Assembly: GCA_905478725.1 (NCBI GenBank)
Contig: CAJQJT010000151.1
Location: 1-8,937 of the forward strand
Reading direction: 5' to 3'
Source: an uncultured Pseudomonadales bacterium
GTDB taxonomy: Bacteria; Pseudomonadota; Gammaproteobacteria; Pseudomonadales; Porticoccaceae
Length of the DNA stretch: 8,937 nucleotides
Positions 1 through 6,426 of this stretch are shown here, piece by piece; position 1 is the first letter of the stretch, and each line of letters opens with the position of its first letter. The notes below the pieces were generated by a model. It was not told the origin of the DNA. It did no database searches and saw only the letters and a program-made list of their open reading frames with translations. The translations under genes and the position numbers were made by a program.

Positions 1-105
1 TGCGCTGTGGTGAACAAATACGTCACCGCCGCCTTCTTGCTCGATGAAACCAAAACCTTTACTGTCGTTGAACCACTTAACAGTGCCAGAAACTCTATCC
101 GACAT
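1..105 (-). CDS. Cold-shock protein (CspA family), N-terminal part
   Basis: The first 35 residues are readable before the gene leaves the window. The protein is a small single-stranded nucleic-acid-binding OB-fold (cold-shock domain) that acts in the cytoplasm as an RNA chaperone or antiterminator. Both RNA-binding motifs are visible: RNP1 as KGFGFI at residues 16-21 and RNP2 as VFVHHS at 29-34, preceded by the typical GTVKWFN at 7-13. The usual family length is about 70 residues, so roughly half is missing because of the window edge, not because of damage. The ATG is supported by a GTGAGG ribosome-binding site (112-117 on the plus strand) 6 bases upstream. A leader of at least several tens of bases precedes it. 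The family member (CspA, C, D or E) cannot be told from this part, and neither can whether it is cold-induced. Confidence 0.95.
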   Translation of the reverse strand, partial: MSDRVSGTVKWFNDSKGFGFIEQEGGGDVFVHHSA

Positions 106-188
106 AACTAACCTCACTTATAAAAAAATGTGTACCGTTTAAGGCATTTAAAATATCCAGCCTCGTAACGGGGCTAGCCTACACCTTT

Positions 189-216
189 ATATTAGAACCA
201 AACTTGCTTTACGCAA
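189..216 (-). promoter_or_regulatory. Candidate promoter of the cold-shock gene
   Basis: Reading leftward, TTGCGT (211-216) is followed after a 16-base spacer by TAATAT (189-194). Transcription would start near 182, giving a leader of roughly 75 bases before the ATG at 105. The -35 match is only moderate. Other AT-rich stretches further upstream could give a longer leader of the kind known for cspA, so this is one candidate and not a firm call. Confidence 0.35.
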
Positions 217-537
217 CAGTCATCTTATAAAGGCATTACTGTCTCAACAGACACTAAAGTGTGCAACCGTCAATTCAGACCGCGCAGTGTATTGGGTTTT
301 TCTTGATTTGGCTAATATTTGCACGACCTTTAATCAAATAAACTGCTGTTTTGATCATTTTTTAACCAATTTTGTTGATTTAGGACAAGGTTGAGTGCCG
401 AAATGGTGCCGGTAGTAGTTTTTTTTCGTCGGCGCGTTACTTTACGGTCAGCTTTGTTGAGCACTAATGGAGTCGTTGTGGAGTCACTGTGAAGAGTCTT
501 TTGAGGTCAAAAGTGCTTTTTTAGCGGCGAAAACGGA

Positions 538-567
538 TTGAACTCGAGAACGCGATGATATTATTAC
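538..567 (+). promoter_or_regulatory. Candidate promoter of the dehydrogenase gene
   Basis: TTGAAC (538-543) is followed by overlapping -10-like hexamers: TATTAT at 559-564 (15-base spacer) and TATTAC at 562-567 (18-base spacer). Transcription would start near 570-575, about 70 bases before the ATG at 641. Neither spacing is ideal, so confidence is low. Confidence 0.3.
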
Positions 568-640
568 GGCCTTAGAAACGCCGACAAAACCATTCCGTTA
601 ATTTCTGTCTATCGTTTGCCGATCAAAAGGATCAATCAAA

Positions 641-2035
641 ATGTTATCCCAGCCGATTATTGAGCAACTAATCGCCATTGTTGGTGAGTCGCGGTTACTC
701 CTCGGAGCCGATGATTTACAGCGTTTTGGTGTCGATCGCACGACTTTGTGGCAAGCGGCACCCTGCGCGGTAGTTCTGCCGGAAACAGTGGAGGAAGTGC
801 AATCTATTGTGCGCCTCGCTAATCAATGCAATTTGGCCATTGTGCCCTCCGGTGGAAGAACTGGCCTCAGCGGTGGTGCCGTGGCAAAGGATGGTGAGCT
901 GGTAGTGGCTCTAGATCGGATGAATCAGGTGATTGAATTTAACCCTATGGATCGCAGTGTCACAGTGGGTGCGGGAATGATAACTGGCCAGTTACAGCAA
1001 TTCGCCGAAGAGCAGGGACTGTTTTATCCGGTGGATTTTGCTTCTTCGGGGTCTAGTCAGATTGGCGGCAATATAGCCACCAATGCCGGCGGCATCAAAG
1101 TGATCAAGTACGGCATGACCCGCAATTGGGTTGCCGGCCTCAAGGTGGTCAACGGGGCCGGTGATATTATTGAGCTCAATAAAGGGCTGGCAAAAAATAA
1201 TACAGGTTACGATCTACGCCACCTGTTTATTGGTTCTGAGGGAACCTTGGGGCTGATCTGCGAAGCTACTATTCAGCTGGCCCGCGCTCCCCTGGAGTCA
1301 TCAGTGATGGTGTTGGGGATTGAAAATTTTGCTGAGATTGTCGATGTGCTGGCCTGCTTTAGTCGCGACCTAGATCTCAGTGCCTTTGAATTTTTCTCTC
1401 AGCAGGCTCTCGACAAAGTCGTCGCCCATCGCGGACATGCAGTGCCGTTTCAGACCGAGACCGCTTTTTACGCACTGCTCGAGTTCGAACACTGCAGCCC
1501 AGAGGTTGTGGATAAGGCGATGGCGTTGTTTGAACGCTGTGTGAATAAAGGTTGGGTGACGGATGGGGTGATTAGCCAAAGTCTGTCTCAGGCGAAAAGC
1601 CTGTGGAAACTGCGTGAGGATATTTCCGAGACCCTCTGGCAATGGCAGCCCTATAAAAACGATATCTCAGTGCGCATCTCGAGAATGGCGGATTTTCTTC
1701 GGGAGGTGGATCAGTTGGTTATAGGGCAGTATCCAGATTTTGAAATAATCTGGTACGGCCATATAGGTGACGGCAATTTGCACCTTAATATCCTTAAGCC
1801 AGAGGTTCTTTCAGTTGATCAGTTCCATCGCAAATGTGTTAATGTCAGCGCTGAGATTGGCCAGCTATTAGCCAAACACGAAGGCAGTGTTTCCGCTGAG
1901 CATGGAGTTGGGTTACTGAAGAAAGATTATCTTCACTACTCCCGGTCTGCAGTCGAAATGGATATGATGCGTAGTATTAAGCGAGCCTTCGATCCCAACC
2001 ATGTTATGAATCCGGGCAAGTTGTTTGACTGTTGA
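641..2035 (+). CDS. D-2-hydroxyglutarate dehydrogenase-like FAD-linked oxidase
   Basis: This 464-residue flavoprotein belongs to the GlcD/D2HGDH/D-lactate dehydrogenase family (FAD-binding type 4 plus C-terminal FAD-oxidase domain). It likely oxidises D-2-hydroxyglutarate, a by-product of SerA in serine synthesis, to 2-oxoglutarate and passes electrons to an electron carrier. Visible marks are the FAD pyrophosphate loop PSGGRTGLSGG (69-79), the segment SSQIGGNIATNAGG (138-151), and NNTGYDLRHLFIGSEGTLG (186-204). The metal and substrate site in the C-terminal domain is HIGDGNLHLN (374-383) plus SAEHG (418-422), and the end is MNPGKLF. Length and wording closely resemble the Pseudomonas D-2-hydroxyglutarate dehydrogenase as I recall it, which is why I prefer this over glycolate oxidase subunit GlcD. 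No GlcE/GlcF genes are adjacent, which agrees. The ATG has an AAGGA at 627-631, 9 bases upstream. The exact substrate remains an inference. Confidence 0.88.
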   Translation: MLSQPIIEQLIAIVGESRLLLGADDLQRFGVDRTTLWQAAPCAVVLPETVEEVQSIVRLANQCNLAIVPSGGRTGLSGGAVAKDGELVVALDRMNQVIEFNPMDRSVTVGAGMITGQLQQFAEEQGLFYPVDFASSGSSQIGGNIATNAGGIKVIKYGMTRNWVAGLKVVNGAGDIIELNKGLAKNNTGYDLRHLFIGSEGTLGLICEATIQLARAPLESSVMVLGIENFAEIVDVLACFSRDLDLSAFEFFSQQALDKVVAHRGHAVPFQTETAFYALLEFEHCSPEVVDKAMALFERCVNKGWVTDGVISQSLSQAKSLWKLREDISETLWQWQPYKNDISVRISRMADFLREVDQLVIGQYPDFEIIWYGHIGDGNLHLNILKPEVLSVDQFHRKCVNVSAEIGQLLAKHEGSVSAEHGVGLLKKDYLHYSRSAVEMDMMRSIKRAFDPNHVMNPGKLFDC

Positions 2036-2050
2036 TTAGCCTTTTACCAA

Positions 2051-2073
2051 TTAGGGCTGCATCAAGCCCCTAA
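2051..2073 (+). other. Hairpin between dehydrogenase and membrane-protein genes
   Basis: TTAGGGCT (2051-2058) and AGCCCCTAA (2065-2073) form an inverted repeat with one bulged base and a 6-base loop, starting 15 bases after the dehydrogenase stop. No T-run follows, so it is not a standard intrinsic terminator. It may protect the upstream mRNA end or modulate read-through into the next gene. Confidence 0.45.
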
Positions 2074-2091
2074 GTTAGAAGAGTAAACCTA

Positions 2092-2457
2092 ATGATCACC
2101 AATGACGATGTTACCGACTCGGAGTTCCTCGATCCCTCGTTGGCAGAGCGCAAAAACCTCGCGTTTCTCGTCTATATACTGCAGGGCTTTGGTTTCGTTA
2201 CCGGAGGGCTAACCTGGATTGCTGCAATGATGGTCAACTATATTAAGCGTGACAGTGTTCGAGGCACCTGGCTGGAAACTCACTTTCGCTGGCAGCTAAA
2301 TACTTTTTGGTATGGATTGCTGTGGTGGGTAGTGGGTCTAATATCCTGGCTGTTACTACTGGGCTGGTTGGTCTGGGGGATCCTCACTCTGTGGGCGATT
2401 TACCGGGTGGTTAAAGGTGCGCTGCTGCTCAATGACAACAGGCCGGTCATTTTCTGA
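2092..2457 (+). CDS. Small integral membrane protein (COG3671-like)
   Basis: This 121-residue inner-membrane protein has no known function. It has a short acidic cytoplasmic-looking N-terminus (1-20) and then three hydrophobic segments at about 23-50, 71-88 and 90-107. Between the first two lies a conserved-looking polar stretch, YIKRDSVRGTWLETHFRWQ (50-68). A short tail, KGALLLNDNRPV, closes it. This pattern (RGTWLxSHFRWQ between helices, NDNRPV-like end) matches the uncharacterised membrane family I know as COG3671; the assignment is from memory. A weak purine-rich site, AGAAGAG, lies about 8 bases before the ATG. It starts 56 bases after the dehydrogenase gene on the same strand, with a hairpin between them, so co-transcription is possible but not shown. 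Confidence 0.8.
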   Translation: MITNDDVTDSEFLDPSLAERKNLAFLVYILQGFGFVTGGLTWIAAMMVNYIKRDSVRGTWLETHFRWQLNTFWYGLLWWVVGLISWLLLLGWLVWGILTLWAIYRVVKGALLLNDNRPVIF

Positions 2458-2546
2458 GGAGCGTTGGCTCTTTGTTCCTATTATCAGCCTGTGGTGTTCG
2501 CCCGTTCTATTTTGCTTACTTTCTTATCTTGTCCTAAGGAAACTCA

Positions 2547-3215
2547 ATGTCAGATTACATGCATATTGTCGATGGTGCCCCTGCGCTATTGCCCCTAGGC
2601 AAAATTGTCTGCGTCGGCAGAAATTATGCCGACCATGCCAAAGAGCTAAATAATCCCATCCCCACCGAGCCGGTACTATTTATTAAGCCGAGCACCGCGC
2701 TGGTCACGCTAGATGGGCCGGTGGTAATTCCAACCGCTTGGGGCTCCTGTCACTTTGAGGCAGAGATGGCCATTTTAATTGGCCAGCCTCTAAGCAGTTG
2801 TTCTGAGCGGCAGGCAGCTGATGCCATTGCAGGTATTGGTATTGCTCTGGATTTAACCCTGCGTGATTTGCAGGCGGAGTTGAAACAGAAAAGTCTGCCC
2901 TGGGAAAAAGCCAAGGCCTTTGATGGCGCATGCCCCACATCCGCCTTTGTTACAGTGCCAGTGGACCAGTTGCAGAGTCAGCAGTTTCAGCTGCGTCAAA
3001 ACGGTCAATTAAAACAGGATGGCAACAGTGTCGATATGTTGACACCTGTGTTGCCGCTGTTGGCCTATATCAGTCAGTTCTTCACACTACAGCCAGGCGA
3101 CATTGTGCTTACAGGCACCCCCGCTGGGGTTGGACCTTTGGCGCTGGGTGATGAGCTGCAATTGAGTCTGTCGAATAAAATTAATCTATCCACTACTATA
3201 AAAGAAAAACCTTAA
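2547..3215 (+). CDS. Fumarylacetoacetate hydrolase-fold enzyme (YcgM/FAHD1-like)
   Basis: This 222-residue cytoplasmic enzyme belongs to the FAH superfamily, small FAHD1/YcgM subgroup. Members are acylpyruvate hydrolases, oxaloacetate decarboxylases or oxaloacetate keto-enol tautomerases, all needing Mg2+. Visible marks are CVGRNYADHAKEL (22-34) with a lid His30/Glu33 pair, the metal ligands Glu71 and Glu73 in CHFEAEMA and Asp102 in LDLTLRDLQ, the active-site lysines in WEKAKAFDGACP (119-130), and LTGTPAGVGPL (188-198). Length agrees with the family (about 220). AAGGA at 2536-2540 is 6 bases before the chosen ATG and supports it over Met5. The stop is only 1 base from the next start. The true substrate cannot be read from the sequence. 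A role in removing reactive enol-oxaloacetate or acylpyruvates is a reasonable inference. Confidence 0.9.
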   Translation: MSDYMHIVDGAPALLPLGKIVCVGRNYADHAKELNNPIPTEPVLFIKPSTALVTLDGPVVIPTAWGSCHFEAEMAILIGQPLSSCSERQAADAIAGIGIALDLTLRDLQAELKQKSLPWEKAKAFDGACPTSAFVTVPVDQLQSQQFQLRQNGQLKQDGNSVDMLTPVLPLLAYISQFFTLQPGDIVLTGTPAGVGPLALGDELQLSLSNKINLSTTIKEKP

Positions 3216-3216
3216 T

Positions 3217-3435
3217 ATGAAATTGGCCCCAGGAATTTACAAGCACTACAAAGGTAACCTCTACGAAGTAATTGGCGTAGCTCAGCACAGTGAGACAGAG
3301 GAAATGATGGCAGTTTATAAAACACTCTATGGGGATTTCAATCTCTGGGTTCGCCCCCTGAACATGTTTATGGAAACCCTTGAGCTTGAGGGTAAAACTG
3401 TTGCTCGCTTTGAATTTATTGAGGCCACTGCCTAG
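3217..3435 (+). CDS. DUF1653 domain protein
   Basis: This 72-residue protein is essentially one DUF1653 domain: PGIYKHYKGNLYEVIGVA (5-22), then MAVYKTLYGDFNLWVRPL (30-47) and MFMETLELEG. It is a compact beta-rich fold of unknown function, and the protein has no signal peptide or membrane segment. It begins 1 base after the stop of the FAH-fold enzyme and ends 2 bases before arfB. It has no clear ribosome-binding site of its own (the upstream run is A-rich), which points to translational coupling. Some family members are annotated as reading a Tyr/Trp-rich surface for ligand binding, but nothing here fixes a role. Assignment to the family is firm, function is not. Confidence 0.88.
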   Translation: MKLAPGIYKHYKGNLYEVIGVAQHSETEEMMAVYKTLYGDFNLWVRPLNMFMETLELEGKTVARFEFIEATA

Positions 3436-3437
3436 CC

Positions 3438-3854
3438 ATGTTGTATGTCACTGCTGGAGTATCGATTCCCGATAGCGAGATTGAGCTGTCGGCGGTGCGC
3501 TCGCAGGGTCCTGGCGGCCAGAATGTCAACAAAGTCTCTTCGGCGATTCATCTGCGCTTTGATGTAAGACAGTCATCCCTGCCTGCATTATTTAAGCAGC
3601 GCCTGTTAAAGCTCAGCGATCAGCGCATTTCGAAAGACGGTGTGATTGTTATCAAGGCGCAAACTACCCGTAGTCAGGAAAAAAATCGCCAGGAAGCCTT
3701 GGATCGACTAGTTCAGCTACTGGTTGAAGTGAGCTACACACCAAAGGTTCGCAGGCCGACTAAGCCGACCAAAGGTTCCCAGCGTCGGCGCATGGATAAA
3801 AAGACCCAACATGGCAAGCAGAAGTCCCTGCGTTCAAAAGTCTCTCCGGACTGA
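3438..3854 (+). CDS. arfB: Alternative ribosome-rescue factor B (peptidyl-tRNA hydrolase ArfB/YaeJ)
   Basis: ArfB enters the empty A site of ribosomes stalled on truncated mRNA, hydrolyses the peptidyl-tRNA with its GGQ loop and frees the ribosome, serving as backup to tmRNA. The 138 residues match the usual length (E. coli 140). The catalytic domain shows SAVRSQGPGGQNVNKVSSA (18-36) with GGQ at 26-28, followed by HLRFD and DGVIVIKAQTTRSQEKNRQ. The C-terminal tail is strongly basic (from KVRRPTKPT onward), as needed for binding the mRNA entry channel. The absence of the codon-recognition domain of RF1/RF2 rules out a normal release factor. It starts 2 bases after the DUF1653 stop without a clear ribosome-binding site, so coupling to the upstream genes is likely. 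srkA follows after 33 bases. Confidence 0.95.
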   Translation: MLYVTAGVSIPDSEIELSAVRSQGPGGQNVNKVSSAIHLRFDVRQSSLPALFKQRLLKLSDQRISKDGVIVIKAQTTRSQEKNRQEALDRLVQLLVEVSYTPKVRRPTKPTKGSQRRRMDKKTQHGKQKSLRSKVSPD

Positions 3855-3887
3855 ACTCATCAGTGTAAACTCCACGCAACTTAGTTA

Positions 3888-4892
3888 ATGGTTGCCCCAA
3901 TGTCCGATTCGAATGCTCATCCTTTTGATAGTCTTAGCCCCGACTTACTGATCGACGCCGTTGAAAGTGCCGGTTTTGTCAGTGATGGGCGCCTGCTGGC
4001 ACTTAACAGCTATGAAAACCGTGTCTATCAGGTGGGCATCGAAGACGAGACGCCGATGATTGCCAAGTTCTATCGTCCGGATCGCTGGAGTCGCGAGCAA
4101 ATCCTTGAGGAGCATGAATTTTGCTTTCAGTTGGTGGATCAAGAATTGCCTGTGGTACCGCCATGGTGCAACGCTGAGGGCAATAGTCTGAGTGAATTTG
4201 GCGGCTTTAGTTTTGCCCTTTTTCAGCGCAAGGGCGGTCGTGCGCCAGAGCTGGATAACCTCGACAATCTCTTTATTCTTGGCCGATTGATGGGACGTAT
4301 CCACGGTATTGGCGCTACTAAGCCGTTTAAATATCGGCCTAAGTTAGATAGCAAAGCCTTTGGCTGGAATTCCTACAAGTTGATCAGCGAGCAGTTTATT
4401 CCTGAGGGCCTGCGTCCGGCTTATGATTCTCTAGCACTGGATATCATGAAGAAGGTTGAGGAAATTCTCGCGGATTATGGCGAGATTAATCATATTCGTG
4501 TTCATGGCGACTGCCACTCAGGAAATATTCTTTGGCGTGATGACAATCCCCATTTTGTCGATTTTGACGATGCGCGCATGGCGCCAGCGATCCAAGATTT
4601 ATGGATGCTGTTGTCAGGTGATCGCCAGGAGCAGACCCTGCAGATCGCAGAGCTAGTGGAAGGTTATAGCGAGTTTTATGACTTCGATGTCCGTGAACTC
4701 AGACTTATCGAGGTGATGCGCACATTGCGGATCATGCATCACAGCGCCTGGATCGCCAAGCGCTGGACCGACCCGGCTTTCCCCCGGGCCTTTACCTGGT
4801 TCAACACTCCCCGTTACTGGAGCGAGCATATTCTGCAGCTGCGCGAGCAGTTTGCCGCGTTACAGGAACCGCCGATTCAATTGATGCGCTAG
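3888..4892 (+). CDS. srkA: Stress response kinase A (SrkA/YihE/RdoA)
   Basis: This cytoplasmic Ser/Thr kinase of the aminoglycoside phosphotransferase-like fold protects cells during stress, in E. coli by countering MazEF-linked death and as part of the Cpx regulon. Visible marks are LNSYENRVYQV (39-49), the ATP-lysine region MIAKFYRPDRWS (57-68) with Lys60, QILEEHEF (71-78), the catalytic loop HGDCHSGNILW (206-216) with Asp208 and Asn213, and the metal-binding VDFDDAR (224-230). It then has IQDLWMLLSGD and WTDPAFPRAF and ends near LQEPPIQL, all as in E. coli SrkA (328 residues; 334 here). The start is uncertain. ATG at 3888 and ATG at 3900 (MSDSN) are in frame, neither has a good ribosome-binding site, and 3900 fits the family length as well. 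In E. coli dsbA follows; here a convergent DUF481 gene does. Confidence 0.94.
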   Translation: MVAPMSDSNAHPFDSLSPDLLIDAVESAGFVSDGRLLALNSYENRVYQVGIEDETPMIAKFYRPDRWSREQILEEHEFCFQLVDQELPVVPPWCNAEGNSLSEFGGFSFALFQRKGGRAPELDNLDNLFILGRLMGRIHGIGATKPFKYRPKLDSKAFGWNSYKLISEQFIPEGLRPAYDSLALDIMKKVEEILADYGEINHIRVHGDCHSGNILWRDDNPHFVDFDDARMAPAIQDLWMLLSGDRQEQTLQIAELVEGYSEFYDFDVRELRLIEVMRTLRIMHHSAWIAKRWTDPAFPRAFTWFNTPRYWSEHILQLREQFAALQEPPIQLMR

Positions 4893-4915
4893 CGATTAAC
4901 GTCCAGCTACGAGAG

Positions 4916-5806
4916 CTACCAGCTGTAATTAACCCCTATGGTCAGCTGGCTATCAGAAGAGCGCGTCCCTAGTGGTGGCTGATTATCATAGGTCCATTCC
5001 AGCTTGAGCTCGGTAAACAGATTTGCCACGACCGGCACCTTTAACCCGATGTCCGCATTGAGTTCCGAATCACTCATATCTGTCAGGGCTACCAACAGTC
5101 CATGGCGGTGGAAAATTTCCATGTTGTTGCCCAGCATACGTCGATAGTCTGCCGCCCAGCTCCAGGTCAGTCGGCGATCGCTGGTCTGATCTTTAAGGTC
5201 TTCACTGATCCACAGCAAACCGGTCTCGGCCGAGAGAGAGGTAATTTCCGAATCCCAAAACTGGCGACCTATTGCGCTACCTACGGAGTAGAACTGATCG
5301 ATCGAGCGATCATCATTAGCTCCCCAGGATAGGGCATTGCTCCAGAACCACTTATCCTGAAAAAACCAATCGACGCTGTAGCCTAGGTCATATTGCTCGG
5401 CTGGTCTTGAGTCGTCGAGGCTGTGACTTTCAAAATTGATTTCAGAGCTATGGCGAAAATCACCGTGCCGCCACTCCACATCGCCGTCGAGATCCCAGTC
5501 TTCACGTTTGATATTGCCGCTGGAATAGCCGCCAGTAAAGGACAGATCGCCATGGTAGGTATTGCTAAATAGTACTGTAGTGGGCGCATCCAGAGTCGCG
5601 CCATTAAGGGTCGCAATGCGTGCCTTGTCTATGGCCAACAAGCCAAAATTATCCGATAACCAAAGTACCTGATCCTCAGTTTTTTCCTGCATTGTTCCGT
5701 TGATAACATCGCCATTGGTCAATGCTAGTTGATCGGCGATGGCTGCAGATGATGAGAGTAAAAGTAGGCCAAAGAATGATCTGATGGTCGAAGACATGTG
5801 CTGCAT
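4916..5806 (-). CDS. DUF481 family outer-membrane protein
   Basis: This 296-residue exported protein is of unknown function. Residues 1-24 form a signal peptide (hydrophobic FFGLLLLSSSAAIA, cleavage likely after AIA-24). Residues 25-70 (LTNGDVINGTMQEKTEDQVL and on) look like the small SH3/Sm-like beta domain often preceding DUF481. From about 80 on, alternating polar and aromatic strands such as HGDLSFTGGYSSGN, SWGANDD and LTWSWAADYRRM suggest a beta-barrel of about 12 strands, related to E. coli YdiY. The protein ends in NYSW, an aromatic C-terminal residue as expected for the barrel-assembly signal, although Phe is commoner than Trp. AGGAG (5814-5818) is 7 bases before the ATG at 5806; Met4 is an alternative. 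It converges on srkA with a 23-base gap and no obvious terminator between. Confidence 0.88.
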   Translation of the reverse strand: MQHMSSTIRSFFGLLLLSSSAAIADQLALTNGDVINGTMQEKTEDQVLWLSDNFGLLAIDKARIATLNGATLDAPTTVLFSNTYHGDLSFTGGYSSGNIKREDWDLDGDVEWRHGDFRHSSEINFESHSLDDSRPAEQYDLGYSVDWFFQDKWFWSNALSWGANDDRSIDQFYSVGSAIGRQFWDSEITSLSAETGLLWISEDLKDQTSDRRLTWSWAADYRRMLGNNMEIFHRHGLLVALTDMSDSELNADIGLKVPVVANLFTELKLEWTYDNQPPLGTRSSDSQLTIGVNYSW

Positions 5807-5863
5807 AAAGCAACTCCTGTAATAATGTTGGGCGCTGGCGCGAGGTCCTTTTTGAAGGCCGGT

Positions 5864-5891
5864 ATTTTACACTTTTAAATCTTGTGGTCAT
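5864..5891 (-). promoter_or_regulatory. Candidate promoter of the DUF481 gene
   Basis: Reading leftward, ATGACC (5886-5891) and TAAAAT (5864-5869) are separated by 16 bases. The -10 matches 5 of 6 consensus bases and the -35 matches 4 of 6. Transcription would start near 5857, about 50 bases before the ATG. Confidence 0.4.
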
Positions 5892-5946
5892 TAGTTATGA
5901 AAATATCTTTATCTTTCTGCCTGTTCATCAGTAAAATGCCGGTTTG

Positions 5947-5984
5947 AAGACTATGGTCTTAAAGACCGTCTTAAACATGGTCTT
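5947..5984. promoter_or_regulatory. Array of AAGAC/GTCTT half-sites before gcvH
   Basis: Five half-sites lie within 38 bases: AAGAC at 5947, GTCTT at 5956, AAGAC at 5962, GTCTT at 5968 and GTCTT at 5980. They build a perfect 13-base palindrome GGTCTTAAAGACC (5955-5967), a second one AAGACCGTCTT (5962-5972) and a direct repeat ATGGTCTT at 5953 and 5977. The array ends 41 bases before the gcvH start. The symmetry suggests a binding site for a dimeric or oligomeric regulator of gcvH; the protein is unknown. An RNA hairpin (AAGAC-TATG-GTCTT) is an alternative reading. Confidence 0.5.
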
Positions 5985-6025
5985 GGTTTTATTAATCTTA
6001 TTGAAGCGTTTCAGGAGAGAACTTA

Positions 6026-6412
6026 ATGAGCGAGTTTCCAGCAGAATTGAAATACGCCAGCAGTCACGAGTGGACTAGATTGGAAAGCGACGGCAGCGTT
6101 GTTGTCGGGATTACCGATCACGCACAGGATGCGCTGGGCGATGTGGTCTACATAGAGCTGCCCGAAGTGGGTGCCCATGTTGACGCCGGTGCTGAAGTTG
6201 CCGTGATCGAATCGGTTAAAGCGGCCTCGGATATATATTCGCCGGTTACCGGTGATGTAACAGAAATTAACCCGGCCCTTGAAGATGAGCCAGAAACGGT
6301 TAATAGCTCTCCTTATGGCGATGGCTGGTTATTTCGTGTTATGCCCACAGATGTCGCCAGCATGAGTGACCTGATGGACGCCGAAGCTTACGCTGCCGCT
6401 GTAGAAGAATAA
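6026..6412 (+). CDS. gcvH: Glycine cleavage system H protein (lipoyl carrier)
   Basis: GcvH carries the aminomethyl group on a lipoyl arm between the P, T and L proteins when glycine is split to CO2, ammonia and methylene-tetrahydrofolate in the cytoplasm. The 128 residues match the normal length. Visible marks are YASSHEW (10-16), [20 protein letters not shown] (27-46), and the lipoylation site ESVKAASD (62-69) with Lys65. It then shows the conserved [16 protein letters not shown] and the end region [15 protein letters not shown] at 6013-6017 is 8 bases before the ATG. No gcvT or gcvP lies next to it, and a strong terminator follows, so it is transcribed alone, unlike the gcvTHP operon of E. 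coli. Its P and T partners must be elsewhere in the genome. Confidence 0.97.
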   Translation: MSEFPAELKYASSHEWTRLESDGSVVVGITDHAQDALGDVVYIELPEVGAHVDAGAEVAVIESVKAASDIYSPVTGDVTEINPALEDEPETVNSSPYGDGWLFRVMPTDVASMSDLMDAEAYAAAVEE

Positions 6413-6426
6413 GTTCAAGAGAAAAA

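Larger units (their letters stand above)
106..640. other. Non-coding divergent intergenic region
   Basis: There are 535 bases between the cold-shock gene (leftward) and the dehydrogenase gene (rightward). The left part, about 106-185, is probably the 5' leader of the cold-shock mRNA. It contains a short inverted repeat at 159-175 (AGCC...GGCT around a CG/CG inner pair). The middle, 290-385, is AT-rich, and an 8-T run lies at about 419-426. GTGCCG occurs twice 11 bases apart (395 and 406), and GAGTC three times (470, 481, 494). I see no convincing gene, tRNA or classical terminator. Candidate promoters are listed separately. Confidence 0.7.

Noticed and set aside
467..541. Short reading frame of 24 codons beginning MESLWSH in the left intergenic region
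   Set aside because: There is no ribosome-binding site and no recognisable family, and its length is expected by chance.
1370..1642. Antisense frame of 90 codons inside the dehydrogenase gene
   Set aside because: It lies wholly within a well-recognised gene on the opposite strand and shows no family features.
2458..2474. Small hairpin GGAGC-GTTG-GCTCT followed by TTTG after the membrane-protein gene
   Set aside because: The stem is only 5 pairs including one wobble and the T-run is broken; too weak to call a terminator.
3438..3854. Fragment of a normal release factor (prfA/prfB)
   Set aside because: The length, N-terminal GGQ position and basic C-terminal tail match complete ArfB; nothing is missing.
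3945..4304. Antisense frame of 119 codons inside srkA
   Set aside because: The sense frame is clearly SrkA; the antisense translation has no recognisable motif and no start signal.
5892..6025. Glycine riboswitch before gcvH
   Set aside because: The conserved GGxGAG-type glycine aptamer cores are not visible; the repeats look like a DNA operator.
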